Shown: positions 1 through 6,003 of the stretch, piece after piece
Layout of the letters: each line of letters opens with the position of its first letter
Position numbering within the stretch: the stretch's first letter is position 1
DNA from: CAZPQV01 sp964588705
Lineage (GTDB): Bacteria; Bacteroidota; Bacteroidia; Flavobacteriales; Weeksellaceae
Assembly (NCBI GenBank): GCA_964588705.1
Contig: CAZPQV010000027.1
Location: 1-26,555 of the forward strand
Direction of reading: 5' to 3'
DNA: 26,555 nucleotides
Translations under genes and position numbers: made by a program
Notes under the pieces: generated by a model
What the model saw: only the letters and a program-made list of their open reading frames with translations
The model's database searches: none
What the model was told of the DNA's origin: nothing

Positions 1-2
1 TT

Positions 3-92
3 TACAAAGTAACTAAATATAGCGCTGAGAAAGCTACCGAAGGTTTAGTTCAACATTGTATTGGCAAAATGCGGGATGAAGTCTTGAATTGA
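3..92 (+). CDS. C-terminal fragment of an unidentified protein, cut by the left window edge
   Basis: Frame 3 is open from the window edge to a TGA at 90-92 and gives 29 residues ending in IGKMRDEVLN. The composition is protein-like (amphipathic, charged). It is followed at once by a 12-bp-arm inverted repeat, as expected at the end of a gene. I do not recognise the family. It could be the end of a mobile-element gene, given the SSB remnant and replication genes next to it, but that is inference from context only. Confidence 0.4.
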   Translation, partial: YKVTKYSAEKATEGLVQHCIGKMRDEVLN

Positions 93-129
93 AAAGCCTA
101 AATATTTAGCCGCATATGCTTTTCAATTC
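86..129. terminator. Stem-loop with 12-bp perfect arms, candidate terminator
   Basis: The arms GAATTGAAAAGC (86-97) and GCTTTTCAATTC (118-129) are perfect reverse complements. The 20-nt loop begins with a second perfect palindrome, CTAAATATTTAG (98-109). The left arm overlaps the stop codon of the partial gene at 3-92. A run of T's follows at 133-139, so rho-independent termination of that plus-strand gene is the simplest reading. Confidence 0.55.
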
Positions 130-145
130 CACTTTTTTTAGTAAT

Positions 146-244
146 TTAGTCATTGGGTGCTACCGAAAAGTTTACGACCTGTTTATCGTTTTTCAAGGTG
201 TTGATTTCTGCATTTTTGGTAATTCTACCTACGATTGTGTTCAT
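146..244 (-). pseudogene. Truncated single-stranded DNA-binding protein (SSB), N-terminal remnant
   Basis: Reading minus from the ATG at 244-242 gives 32 residues. They begin MNTIVGRITKNAEINTL and contain QVVNFSVAPND, then a TAA at 148-146. This is the first strand pair of the OB fold of SSB proteins carried by Bacteroidota mobile elements, which are normally about 110-140 residues long. No other frame downstream continues the domain, so the gene is a remnant rather than a simple frameshift. It fits the neighbouring replication module as a lost accessory gene. The call rests on motif resemblance. Confidence 0.6.
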
Positions 245-478
245 AATCTTAAATTTTAAAATGTTAATATTTTGTTAATTTTTGTTTTGTCAAAGGTCAA
301 ATGTTGGGAGTGAATTGATTTGGTATCGAGGACACTCGGCATTTTTCTTTTTTTATATTAAGTTAGAAAACAGTATTTTTTGCTGGATTTTTATTGTTTT
401 TCCGTTGATTTCAAAGAACGTCTATGGTTGATTTGATTCGTACAACTGAGGTTCCGGCTTTTTCTTTGCCCATGAACA
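245..478. other. Intergenic AT-rich stretch, nothing recognised
   Basis: This is T-rich sequence between the SSB remnant and the inverted-repeat element. I see no convincing reading frame, RNA gene or strong stem; the only structure is a weak CGAG/CTCG stem near 327-338. It may hold the promoter of the SSB remnant, but no clear TAnnTTTG box is present. Confidence 0.4.
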
Positions 479-662
479 TAGGACGGCACCATCCATACAA
501 AACCCGATTCGGTTCCGCTGGATAAAGGCAGAAAATTCCGAATCGGGCTTGAAATCTTTTTGTCCGAAGGATTTAGGAGTGTCTGGAAAAATTGTTGGAG
601 CTTGTGGAAAGAATTTTTTTAGAAACCCAAAAAGATTTTTTTGTGTGGGTGGTGCCGTCCTA
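479..662. repeat. 184-bp element with nested inverted repeats (MITE-like or palindromic repeat)
   Basis: The outer arms at 479-494 and 647-662 are 16 bp with one mismatch (TAGGACGGCACC at the left end). Inside lies a second perfect pair, CCCGATTCGG (503-512) and CCGAATCGGG (538-547). The minus strand has an open frame through the element, but its translation is proline, phenylalanine and lysine rich without a recognisable domain, and the symmetry explains the sequence better than a gene does. It could be a non-autonomous transposable element or a dispersed repeat family. It contains no transposase. Confidence 0.6.
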
Positions 663-680
663 CATTTGCAAACGTAAAAG

Positions 681-696
681 CCCAACCGCAGTTGGG
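681..696. repeat. Short hairpin, 6-bp arms
   Basis: CCCAAC (681-686) and GTTGGG (691-696) flank a CGCA loop. There is no clear T-tract on either side, so a terminator is not certain. It lies between the inverted-repeat element and the primase gene. A nick-site or recombination hairpin cannot be excluded. Confidence 0.35.
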
Positions 697-742
697 AAAC
701 TTAATCAATGGACGTGGTTGTTAATGGAAAACTAAAGGAAAT

Positions 743-768
743 TCATTGGAAAATGGTTTCTCCAATGA
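743..768 (-). terminator. Stem-loop downstream of the primase-like gene
   Basis: The arms TCATTGGA (743-750) and TCCAATGA (761-768) are perfect complements with a 10-nt loop. The structure lies just past the stop of the minus-strand gene at 779 and is followed on that strand by a short T-rich stretch. It is a plausible but not strong rho-independent terminator. Confidence 0.45.
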
Positions 769-778
769 TTTAAACTGA

Positions 779-1618
779 TCAAATATTACAAAACCACTCG
801 TTCAAGTCCTTAAAATTATGATAAATTAAAGAGCAATCCTCTACATTTTTGTATTGACTTTTAATTTTTAATTTAACCGATTTCCCATTCTTATCATTGT
901 CTAGAAAAAGTGAAATTTTCTCATATTGTTTCAGTTTTTCTTCCACCTTGAAAAACATTGCAGTTGAATTTAAAGTCAAGTAATCACAGTTTGAATTATC
1001 TGATTTGTCTAAATTTCGGTAGGTCAGATAATCGAAAAAGCCCTCAAATATGAGAATCTCGTTCTTGAGATTGTTATCATTAACAATCAACGTCACATCC
1101 TTTTTTCCCAAACATATTTTTGACTGTGGATTGCGAATCTCAAAACCTCCGGACTTATTCTGAAATCCAATTCCGAAATATTTTCTTCCTTTCAATTCGT
1201 AGTGAATTTCCTTAACCCTATGCTTTTGCTCAAAAACTCTTCGGGACTTCAGATACTGAATTAATGCAGGATGCTGGATTTCTTTGATTTCTAAAATCTG
1301 ATTGCATGTTTGACCAGTAGTTTCGTGATATTTTATTTCATTTTGAACTCTAAAATCCAATGTTGAAAGGCATTTCAATGCTTCTGAAACGGAACATTTC
1401 TTTATCTGTTGGACAATTGAAATCACATCGTAACTTTTTCCATTTCCAAAATCGAACGCCTTGTTTTTGACAAAATCGACCGCCAGACTTGGAATTTTTT
1501 CCTCCCGGTCCAACGCAAAATTAAACGCAGTTTTCGGATTTTCTTTGACCGGAAACAGTCCGAACGACTCCAAAACCGCCCGAATTCCGACGTTTTGCTT
1601 GACTTTTTCGCAATTCAT
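779..1618 (-). CDS. TOPRIM-domain primase-like protein of a mobile element
   Basis: This 279-residue protein resembles the primase-like proteins of Bacteroidota plasmids and mobilizable elements. Residues 1-70 resemble the N-terminal DnaG zinc-binding fold (REEKIPSL, then AFDFGNGKSYDVISIV), but the zinc-binding cysteines are absent. Residues about 175-265 form a TOPRIM domain with the conserved glutamate in FEGFFDYL (E192) and the acidic pair in LFLDNDKNG (D240, D242). The likely role is priming or nucleotidyl transfer during element replication or transfer. The start is the only ATG before the TOPRIM part that keeps the full N-terminus. It is the last gene of the minus-strand module, separated from rep by the origin. 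The exact activity is inferred. Confidence 0.85.
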   Translation of the reverse strand: MNCEKVKQNVGIRAVLESFGLFPVKENPKTAFNFALDREEKIPSLAVDFVKNKAFDFGNGKSYDVISIVQQIKKCSVSEALKCLSTLDFRVQNEIKYHETTGQTCNQILEIKEIQHPALIQYLKSRRVFEQKHRVKEIHYELKGRKYFGIGFQNKSGGFEIRNPQSKICLGKKDVTLIVNDNNLKNEILIFEGFFDYLTYRNLDKSDNSNCDYLTLNSTAMFFKVEEKLKQYEKISLFLDNDKNGKSVKLKIKSQYKNVEDCSLIYHNFKDLNEWFCNI

Positions 1619-1642
1619 TTTTTTTCTTTTAATGCAAATTAC

Positions 1643-1651
1643 TTATCCACA
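1643..1651. promoter_or_regulatory. DnaA box, perfect TTATCCACA
   Basis: This is an exact match to the DnaA consensus, located between the primase start and the AT-rich tract of the origin. Together with the two boxes at 1877 and 1897 it suggests the host DnaA helps open the origin. Confidence 0.7.
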
Positions 1652-1748
1652 TTTCCCTTTTAAATAAAAAAGACTTTTAATTTATTTTTATATTACTTTT
1701 AGCAAACGGCATTCTTCTTTTGCCACAAAGGATTTAATGGTGTTTTTC

Positions 1749-2033
1749 GGTGAGTTCAATTCCGAAAACTAGTGAGTTCAATTCCGAAATTTGGGTGAGT
1801 GCAATTCCGAAATAAAGCCTGTTTTGGGGTGAGTGCAATTCCGAATCGATTTTTCCATTTATTCTGATAACCGTAGTTATCCACAAAACAGCTAGGTTAT
1901 CCACAATTTTTGTGTTTTCTAAATCTTCGGGTGAGTGCAATTCCGAATTCGATGCTGTTATTTTGTTCATTTTTAACATTTCTTTAACTTTAGTGAGTGC
2001 AATTCCGAATTGGTGGTGAGTGCAATTCCGAAA
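1749..2033. repeat. Seven-copy iteron array, predicted Rep-binding sites
   Basis: The copies run 1749-1767, 1771-1789, 1794-1812, 1828-1846, 1930-1948, 1992-2010 and 2015-2033. All share GTGAGTKCAATTCCGAA. Start-to-start distances are 22, 23, 34, 102, 62 and 23 bp, close to whole helical turns, so bound Rep molecules would sit roughly on one face of the DNA. The large gap between copies four and five holds two DnaA boxes. The last copy ends one base before the rep stop codon. Confidence 0.9.
1877..1905. promoter_or_regulatory. Pair of perfect DnaA boxes inside the iteron array
   Basis: TTATCCACA occurs at 1877-1885 and again at 1897-1905, exactly 20 bp apart and in the same orientation, each preceded by AG or GG. 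They sit between iterons four and five. Two exact nonamers two helical turns apart are unlikely to be chance. Confidence 0.8.
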
Positions 2034-3158
2034 TCAGACAATCATCGGATAGCCATTAGGGAATATTTCTCCCATTTTTGTATTTCTATACAAATGCTTG
2101 ATGTGTGCCTGAATTTCAATAAGAAATTTTTGACCTTTAAAGTCGGTCGATGCTATCTTTCTCATTCTGCAGTTCCTAATAAATTCCTTGAAGGCTCTTT
2201 CAATCAGTTCCCTTGTCTGCGGTATATTTTCGTATTGATGGAAAAACTGGACTGTTTCGGCTTCGTCTAATCTATATCGTTTTTTGAAATAGAGCAATCT
2301 TCGGTTAATTTTATGACTTTGGTTAAAATTCTCTTGGTTTGATTCTATAAGTTTTTTTGCTTCTTCAAATGGATGAGAAAATCCTTTGGTTAAGATAGGA
2401 ACAATAAATATGGAATCCTTTTCATACCTGTATTGGAAAGAAAAACTATTGTATCTGTCGAGATTGATTTTGATGGGCTTTAGAAATTTGAAGCAGAAAT
2501 CTTTGGTATTTTTATAATTTAACCCAAACTTTTTATTGAAATTACCCAGCTTCAGCATTGTTCCCGATTCGGGAATTTTTGAAAGCCAGATGGAGAAAAT
2601 AATGTGTTTGTTGTTTCTGATATTATACACCAGATGATAGAGTACATAATTATATTCGGGAATAACCAATAATTTTTTCAGCCAGTAACTGCTAATTAGA
2701 AATGTGGTAAAACCTCTTTGGTCATAGGTTGGCGTAGAAATAAGTCCGCCAAATGTTTTGATTTCGTTCCCTTTTGAATTAAGCGATTTGTACCATCCCA
2801 TCTTAAATTTGGCGAGAAACTCATAGGCATCCACAACCTGCTTTGTGGAACCACTCGGAGAAATTTTACTGTTCCGGATTTTGATGGAGGCGAAAATGTT
2901 ATTTTCTGTTTCAAATTCTTCATCAAATAGGGAAAGTTGCTTCGGACGGTCTTCGGGACGAAACTGTTCATTGCCGATAATTGCAACGATATTGAAAATG
3001 ACTCGAAGCGCATTGATTGGGATGTCCGCCGCTTGTTGGTCATCAAAAATAAAGTCGTCCACGAAATGGTTTCCCAGCCGAATCTTGTCGGGAACTTTTT
3101 CTCCCTTGTCCTCAAACTTCTTTCGGACATGGCGCAAATCTTTTTCAGATAAAGACAT
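2034..3158 (-). CDS. Plasmid replication initiator protein (Rep)
   Basis: This 374-residue protein would bind the adjacent iterons and start theta replication. It has no strongly diagnostic short motif that I can point to. The central part (about 130-300) has the alternating hydrophobic pattern of winged-helix initiators (Rep_3-like), including WLKKLLVIPEYNYVLYHLVY and FSIWLSKIPESG. A basic, helical C-terminus follows (about 300-374). Context is the main evidence: the stop codon abuts the last of seven iterons, with DnaA boxes and an AT-rich tract beyond, and replication-type genes lie upstream on the same strand. The start is the first ATG (MSLSEKDLRHVRKK). Two 11-bp direct repeats just upstream (3174-3199) might be involved in its control. 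Confidence 0.75.
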   Translation of the reverse strand: MSLSEKDLRHVRKKFEDKGEKVPDKIRLGNHFVDDFIFDDQQAADIPINALRVIFNIVAIIGNEQFRPEDRPKQLSLFDEEFETENNIFASIKIRNSKISPSGSTKQVVDAYEFLAKFKMGWYKSLNSKGNEIKTFGGLISTPTYDQRGFTTFLISSYWLKKLLVIPEYNYVLYHLVYNIRNNKHIIFSIWLSKIPESGTMLKLGNFNKKFGLNYKNTKDFCFKFLKPIKINLDRYNSFSFQYRYEKDSIFIVPILTKGFSHPFEEAKKLIESNQENFNQSHKINRRLLYFKKRYRLDEAETVQFFHQYENIPQTRELIERAFKEFIRNCRMRKIASTDFKGQKFLIEIQAHIKHLYRNTKMGEIFPNGYPMIV

Positions 3159-3173
3159 TTTCTATTCTTAATG

Positions 3174-3199
3174 TTCCTGATTTCTTATTTCCTGATTTC
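3174..3199. repeat. Two 11-bp direct repeats upstream of rep
   Basis: TTCCTGATTTC occurs at 3174-3184 and 3189-3199 with a 15-bp period, within the 50-bp gap between rep and the gene before it. It could be a control site for rep or a small duplication. It does not match the iteron sequence. Confidence 0.4.
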
Positions 3200-3208
3200 A
3201 GATGGTAA

Positions 3209-3436
3209 TTATTTGGTTCGAACAGTTTTCTTTACTAGTTTTATTTTCTCACTTTTCAGTGTTTTGTCTCCATCAATGAGATTGTAGTGTTTGTAGGAAT
3301 CAACACCAGTTGCTTTGAACACCCTTTTTTCGGCTTCTCCTATATTGGGGATCCTCACTTTCTGGATACCCAGATATTCGTAAGATATTTTATTGATGGT
3401 TACTTTTTGACCAGGTTTTAAGTCAGATATTTTCAT
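3209..3436 (-). CDS. Small hypothetical protein (75 aa) of the replication module
   Basis: The protein begins MKISDLKPGQKVTINKISYEYLGI and is rich in lysine and beta-branched residues. The opening resembles a small SH3-like barrel (a strand with the PGQKV turn), but I do not recognise a named family. It lies in line between the winged-helix protein (51 bp upstream) and rep (50 bp downstream), on the same strand, so it is probably co-transcribed. An accessory role in replication or copy control is only a guess. The ATG start and complete frame support a real gene. Confidence 0.65.
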   Translation of the reverse strand: MKISDLKPGQKVTINKISYEYLGIQKVRIPNIGEAEKRVFKATGVDSYKHYNLIDGDKTLKSEKIKLVKKTVRTK

Positions 3437-3487
3437 TGTTTTAAGTTTTTACGATTTGTTAGAAATGAAATCGACTTTTTATTGATT

Positions 3488-4198
3488 TCATGATGTTTTC
3501 GGTCGTTTGATATTTGGAATGGAATCGACGGAAACTGTATCATCATTTTGACTATTCTTCAAATAGGGCAGGATACTTTTTAATGAGGATTTCCAGTTGG
3601 AAATGGGTCTTCCAGAACTATTCCGCCAGTCGTTTTCTAACCACGAATGATATTTTTCTTCAATTACAGAGTCCAAAAGAGGCTGATAATCCTCTAAAGT
3701 TGTTGCAAACTGAATAAATTCTTCCAATTCGGGAATAATTTTTGACTTGCTGCTTTTGGAAGTATCAGTAATGGAAACTTTATCACTAGATTTACTGATT
3801 TTGGGAACAACTTCCTTGGACGAATCGCTTCTCTTTAAAGTTTCATGTTTTTCAACAATTTCCAAACTTGGTACTTTTTCGATTTTTTCCTTCTCTATTT
3901 TCTCCAGTATGGGAATATCAGATAAGTAATTTAACAGAATTCTGTAATTACAAGGAAATCCACTTTTGGACTCAAATTCAACAAGACCCAACTCGCGAAG
4001 TTTATCTTTGGTCGGTTTTACGGTTTTTCTAGTTATTCCCAATGCATTACCGAGTGCAACATCGGAAATAACGACCTTATAACTATCGTTGTCCTTTCCT
4101 AATTTCAAAAGGTACAGATAGAGCGAAATTGCCGAAGAGCCAAGTCTTGCCTTGTGATTGAAGTCCCAAAATCGGTCGATAAGTTCCAAGTAATACAT
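3488..4198 (-). CDS. Winged-helix replication-type protein with DnaD-like C-terminus
   Basis: In this 236-residue protein, residues 1-110 form a helix-turn-helix/winged-helix region (AISLYLYLLKLG, then SDVALGNALGITRKTVKPTKDKLRELGLVEF), as in phage and plasmid replisome organisers. Residues 115-160 are a low-complexity Ser/Lys/Glu linker. The C-terminal part has the pattern YHSWLENDWRNSSGRPISNW followed by a predicted helix, like the C-terminal region of replication proteins of Bacteroidota plasmids and phages. It starts 2 bp after the stop of the DUF3853 gene, so translation is probably coupled. The likely role is helicase or primosome recruitment at the nearby origin. This is inferred from architecture and context. 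Confidence 0.7.
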   Translation of the reverse strand: MYYLELIDRFWDFNHKARLGSSAISLYLYLLKLGKDNDSYKVVISDVALGNALGITRKTVKPTKDKLRELGLVEFESKSGFPCNYRILLNYLSDIPILEKIEKEKIEKVPSLEIVEKHETLKRSDSSKEVVPKISKSSDKVSITDTSKSSKSKIIPELEEFIQFATTLEDYQPLLDSVIEEKYHSWLENDWRNSSGRPISNWKSSLKSILPYLKNSQNDDTVSVDSIPNIKRPKTS

Positions 4199-4200
4199 TT

Positions 4201-4452
4201 CTAACTGCTTGCAAAAAGTTCTATAGCCTTTTTCTTGTCGATGATGATGATGTTTCCTTTCTGAATGATGGCTTCATCCAAAATTCCTGAAGATTTAATC
4301 TTGGATGCTTTTGAAATGGAACAGCCCAGAATTTTTGCCAAACCTTTTAAACCGTATTCATACATATTTTCAGAATTTAAATTTTTAGATATCTCTAAAA
4401 ATTCTTTTACGGTCAGATTGCAAAGAGGTGTTTGTGGGGTTATGTTTTCCAT
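4201..4452 (-). CDS. DUF3853 family protein, copy 1
   Basis: This 83-residue protein has the DUF3853 layout: a short N-terminal NLTVKEF segment, then a helix-turn-helix-like core (YGLKGLAKILGCSISKASKIKSSGILDEAI) split here as YGLKGLAKILGCS and SKASKIKSSGILDEAI, then a beta hairpin and a short helix (IIIIDKKKAIELF). Members are common in Bacteroidota mobile elements, and the core resembles excisionase-type DNA-binding domains. The ATG overlaps the stop of copy 2 by one base (TGATG), which indicates translational coupling. A DNA-binding role is inferred. Confidence 0.85.
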   Translation of the reverse strand: MENITPQTPLCNLTVKEFLEISKNLNSENMYEYGLKGLAKILGCSISKASKIKSSGILDEAIIQKGNIIIIDKKKAIELFASS

Positions 4453-4713
4453 CAGCTGTTATCTTTAAAAAGTTCTAATGCTTTTTCCGAATCAATGATA
4501 ATTTTTCTCCCATTTTGAATGATGGCTTCATCAAAAATTCCCTTACTTTTCAATTTTCCTGCATGATTTTTAGAGCATCCCAATATTCTTGCTAATCCAG
4601 AAAGACCGTAAACATACTTTTCATTAAATACCTTTTCTTGTGTGGGNNNNNNNNNNNNNNNNNNNAAATTCACCTATGGTCAATTGCCAAATTGGTCTAT
4701 TATAATCTTCCAT
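4452..4713 (-). CDS. DUF3853 family protein, copy 2, interrupted by an N run
   Basis: The protein starts at the ATG 4713-4711 with MEDYNRPIWQLTIGEF and, after the gap at 4647-4665, continues PTQEKVFNEKYVYGLSG to the TGA at 4454-4452. Both halves match the DUF3853 pattern seen in the next gene, including LARILGCSKNHAGKLKSKGI and IIIDSEKALELF. The two halves are in different frames if the 19 Ns are taken literally; 18 or 21 missing bases would restore one gene. It is the first gene of the minus-strand replication operon. The gap could also hide a misjoin between two paralogous copies. Confidence 0.75.
4647..4665. other. Assembly gap (19 Ns) inside DUF3853 copy 2
   Basis: The length is not a multiple of three, although both sides encode the same protein, so 19 is an estimate rather than a true distance. 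The gap separates the replicon half (left) from the XRE/recombinase half (right) of the accessory region. Confidence 0.95.
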
Positions 4714-4769
4714 TTTGAAATTTTTATTGTAATTTGTTCTAAAAAAATACTTATTTGTATATATTTTAC

Positions 4770-4790
4770 TATATTTGTATTGCAAATATA
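4770..4790. promoter_or_regulatory. 21-bp perfect palindrome with a -7 box on each strand, candidate operator
   Basis: The site is TATATTTG-TATTG-CAAATATA with perfect 8-bp arms. Each arm is itself a Bacteroidota -7 element (TAnnTTTG), one reading right toward the XRE gene (ATG at 4848) and one reading left toward the DUF3853 operon (ATG at 4713). A repressor bound here would control both divergent promoters. The neighbouring XRE regulator is the obvious candidate ligand. The match is direct; the function is inferred. Confidence 0.6.
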
Positions 4791-4847
4791 AAATAAATAT
4801 TGAAATATATCTATATTTTAATCTCAAAAACAAAAAAAAAATTAAAG

Positions 4848-5297
4848 ATGACTATAACTGAAAGATTGCAAAGTTACATGACCTACAAAGGGTTAAACCC
4901 CAATAAAATCACTGTTGAAGCTGGTTTGTCTGTTGGTTTAATTGGCAGAGCTATAAAAAACAACTCGGGACTCAACTCAGATACTATTGAAAAAATACTA
5001 TACACTTATACCGATTTGAATCCAGAGTGGTTTATTTCGGAATCAGGTGAAATGCTAAAAACCAACAACCAAAACATTAATAATAATGGCTCAGGAAATA
5101 ATGTAAACAGCAACATTAATGGAAATATTAGTGGAAATGTTACTATTTCGCATAGCGAGTTTTCTAATATGATAGAACTTCAAAAAGGCTATCAAGAAAT
5201 ACAAAAAGAACTAACAGAAAGATTGAAAACCAGTCAAGAGCAACTATCGGATAGCATGAGACAGGTTACTATACTTCTTGAAATTTTAAAAAAATAA
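4848..5297 (+). CDS. Phage-repressor-like XRE family transcriptional regulator
   Basis: This 149-residue protein has an HTH_3/XRE domain at about 5-60 (GLNPNKITVEAGLSVGLIGR, then DTIEKILYTY). It is followed by DLNPEWFISESGEML, a segment typical of Bacteroidota phage-type repressors. Residues 73-97 are an Asn/Gly-rich linker, and 104-148 are a predicted coiled coil, probably for oligomerisation. I chose the ATG at 4848 over one at 4800, because the family starts close to the HTH and the upstream part lies in an AT-rich leader. It is divergent from the DUF3853 operon across the palindrome at 4770-4790 and probably represses from that site. The downstream gene starts 2 bp after its stop. Confidence 0.85.
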   Translation: MTITERLQSYMTYKGLNPNKITVEAGLSVGLIGRAIKNNSGLNSDTIEKILYTYTDLNPEWFISESGEMLKTNNQNINNNGSGNNVNSNINGNISGNVTISHSEFSNMIELQKGYQEIQKELTERLKTSQEQLSDSMRQVTILLEILKK

Positions 5298-5299
5298 CT

Positions 5300-5989
5300 A
5301 TGAAAAGGATTTTGATAATTAGTGCTATTTTATTTGGGGGAATCGTGATTGCTCAGCAGAAGAAAAATGCTTTGAATAATTGGAAAAGTAGAGATGCAGA
5401 AATCGCACAAAAGGTTTTTTCAAAATATCAGGAAAAAGAAAATAAGAAATTAGAAGATGAAAAAGCAGATTTAATAAAAATTCAAAAAAAGTTGAAAATT
5501 GAGATAATAAACGAAGGGGACATTGAGAAATACAATCAAAATATATGGCTTCGTATTGTAAAAGTGAATAATGGAAATTTAGAACAGATTGTTGATACGA
5601 GAGATAAGGATATTTCAGTTGTTACAAATACAATGGGAACGAACAATTGGAAAGATGAAGCAGGAGGGTTTAATTATACATCTTTCACTGACTTAATGAA
5701 GATTTCCCAGGAGCTTACAAGTAATAGAAATGAAACAGGAATATTAGCAAACTCATTAAAGCCCATTGAATCTTTTGAAACCCGCGAACCTGTTTTATAT
5801 TTTTCTTTAAAAATCTACACACATAAAAACAGTTCAGAACAAACAACTTTACCAACCTTGTCCAAAACAATAAATATTTATGCTGACAACCAACTGATAA
5901 AGACTTTAAAATACTCTTTAGATGACTTTATAAAAGCAGAAGGAGTGTCAATACGGGACTTTAAATTGGGTTCTATTGAAAATCGATAA
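5300..5989 (+). CDS. Exported protein of unknown function, coupled to the XRE regulator
   Basis: The 229-residue protein has a clear signal peptide or signal anchor (MKRILIISAILFGGIVIAQQ). A charged, Lys/Glu-rich helical stretch follows at about 40-75 (coiled coil likely), then a mixed alpha/beta region with no family I recognise. No lipobox is seen, so it is periplasmic or attached by the signal segment. It begins 2 bp after the regulator's stop and ends 14 bp before the recombinase, so it belongs to the same operon. An exported protein in an XRE-recombinase operon is unusual. Roles in sensing, surface exclusion or host interaction are possible but unsupported. Confidence 0.75.
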   Translation: MKRILIISAILFGGIVIAQQKKNALNNWKSRDAEIAQKVFSKYQEKENKKLEDEKADLIKIQKKLKIEIINEGDIEKYNQNIWLRIVKVNNGNLEQIVDTRDKDISVVTNTMGTNNWKDEAGGFNYTSFTDLMKISQELTSNRNETGILANSLKPIESFETREPVLYFSLKIYTHKNSSEQTTLPTLSKTINIYADNQLIKTLKYSLDDFIKAEGVSIRDFKLGSIENR

Positions 5990-6003
5990 TCAATTTTTCT
6001 AAT

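Larger units (their letters stand above)
1643..2033. other. Iteron-type origin of replication (oriV)
   Basis: Seven 19-bp direct repeats, consensus GGTGAGTGCAATTCCGAAa with G/A at position 1 and T/G at position 8, start at 1749, 1771, 1794, 1828, 1930, 1992 and 2015. Three perfect DnaA boxes (TTATCCACA) lie at 1643-1651, 1877-1885 and 1897-1905, all in the same orientation. A very AT-rich tract at about 1652-1715 is a candidate unwinding element. This is the classical layout of a Rep-dependent theta replicon. The Rep gene lies immediately to the right. Any open frame across the repeats is a by-product of the repeat sequence. Confidence 0.85.

Noticed and set aside
422..685. 87-residue open frame on the minus strand
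   Set aside because: It runs through the nested inverted repeat, its composition is odd and no domain is visible; the repeat structure explains the frame.
1734..1979. 81-residue open frame with repeated SELHSP-type segments
   Set aside because: The peptide repeats are the translation of the iterons, so it is origin DNA, not a gene.
1749..2033. CRISPR-like regular direct repeats
   Set aside because: The repeats are 19 bp with irregular spacing and no spacer pattern or cas genes; DnaA boxes and a Rep gene identify iterons.
4624..4833. Separate 69-residue gene extending upstream of DUF3853 copy 2
   Set aside because: Only the part from the ATG at 4713 matches DUF3853; the upstream part lies in the promoter palindrome and the frame changes at the N gap.
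4800..4847. N-terminal extension of the XRE regulator from an ATG at 4800
   Set aside because: It encodes a lysine/isoleucine-rich stretch from AT-rich leader DNA; the HTH domain begins directly after the ATG at 4848.
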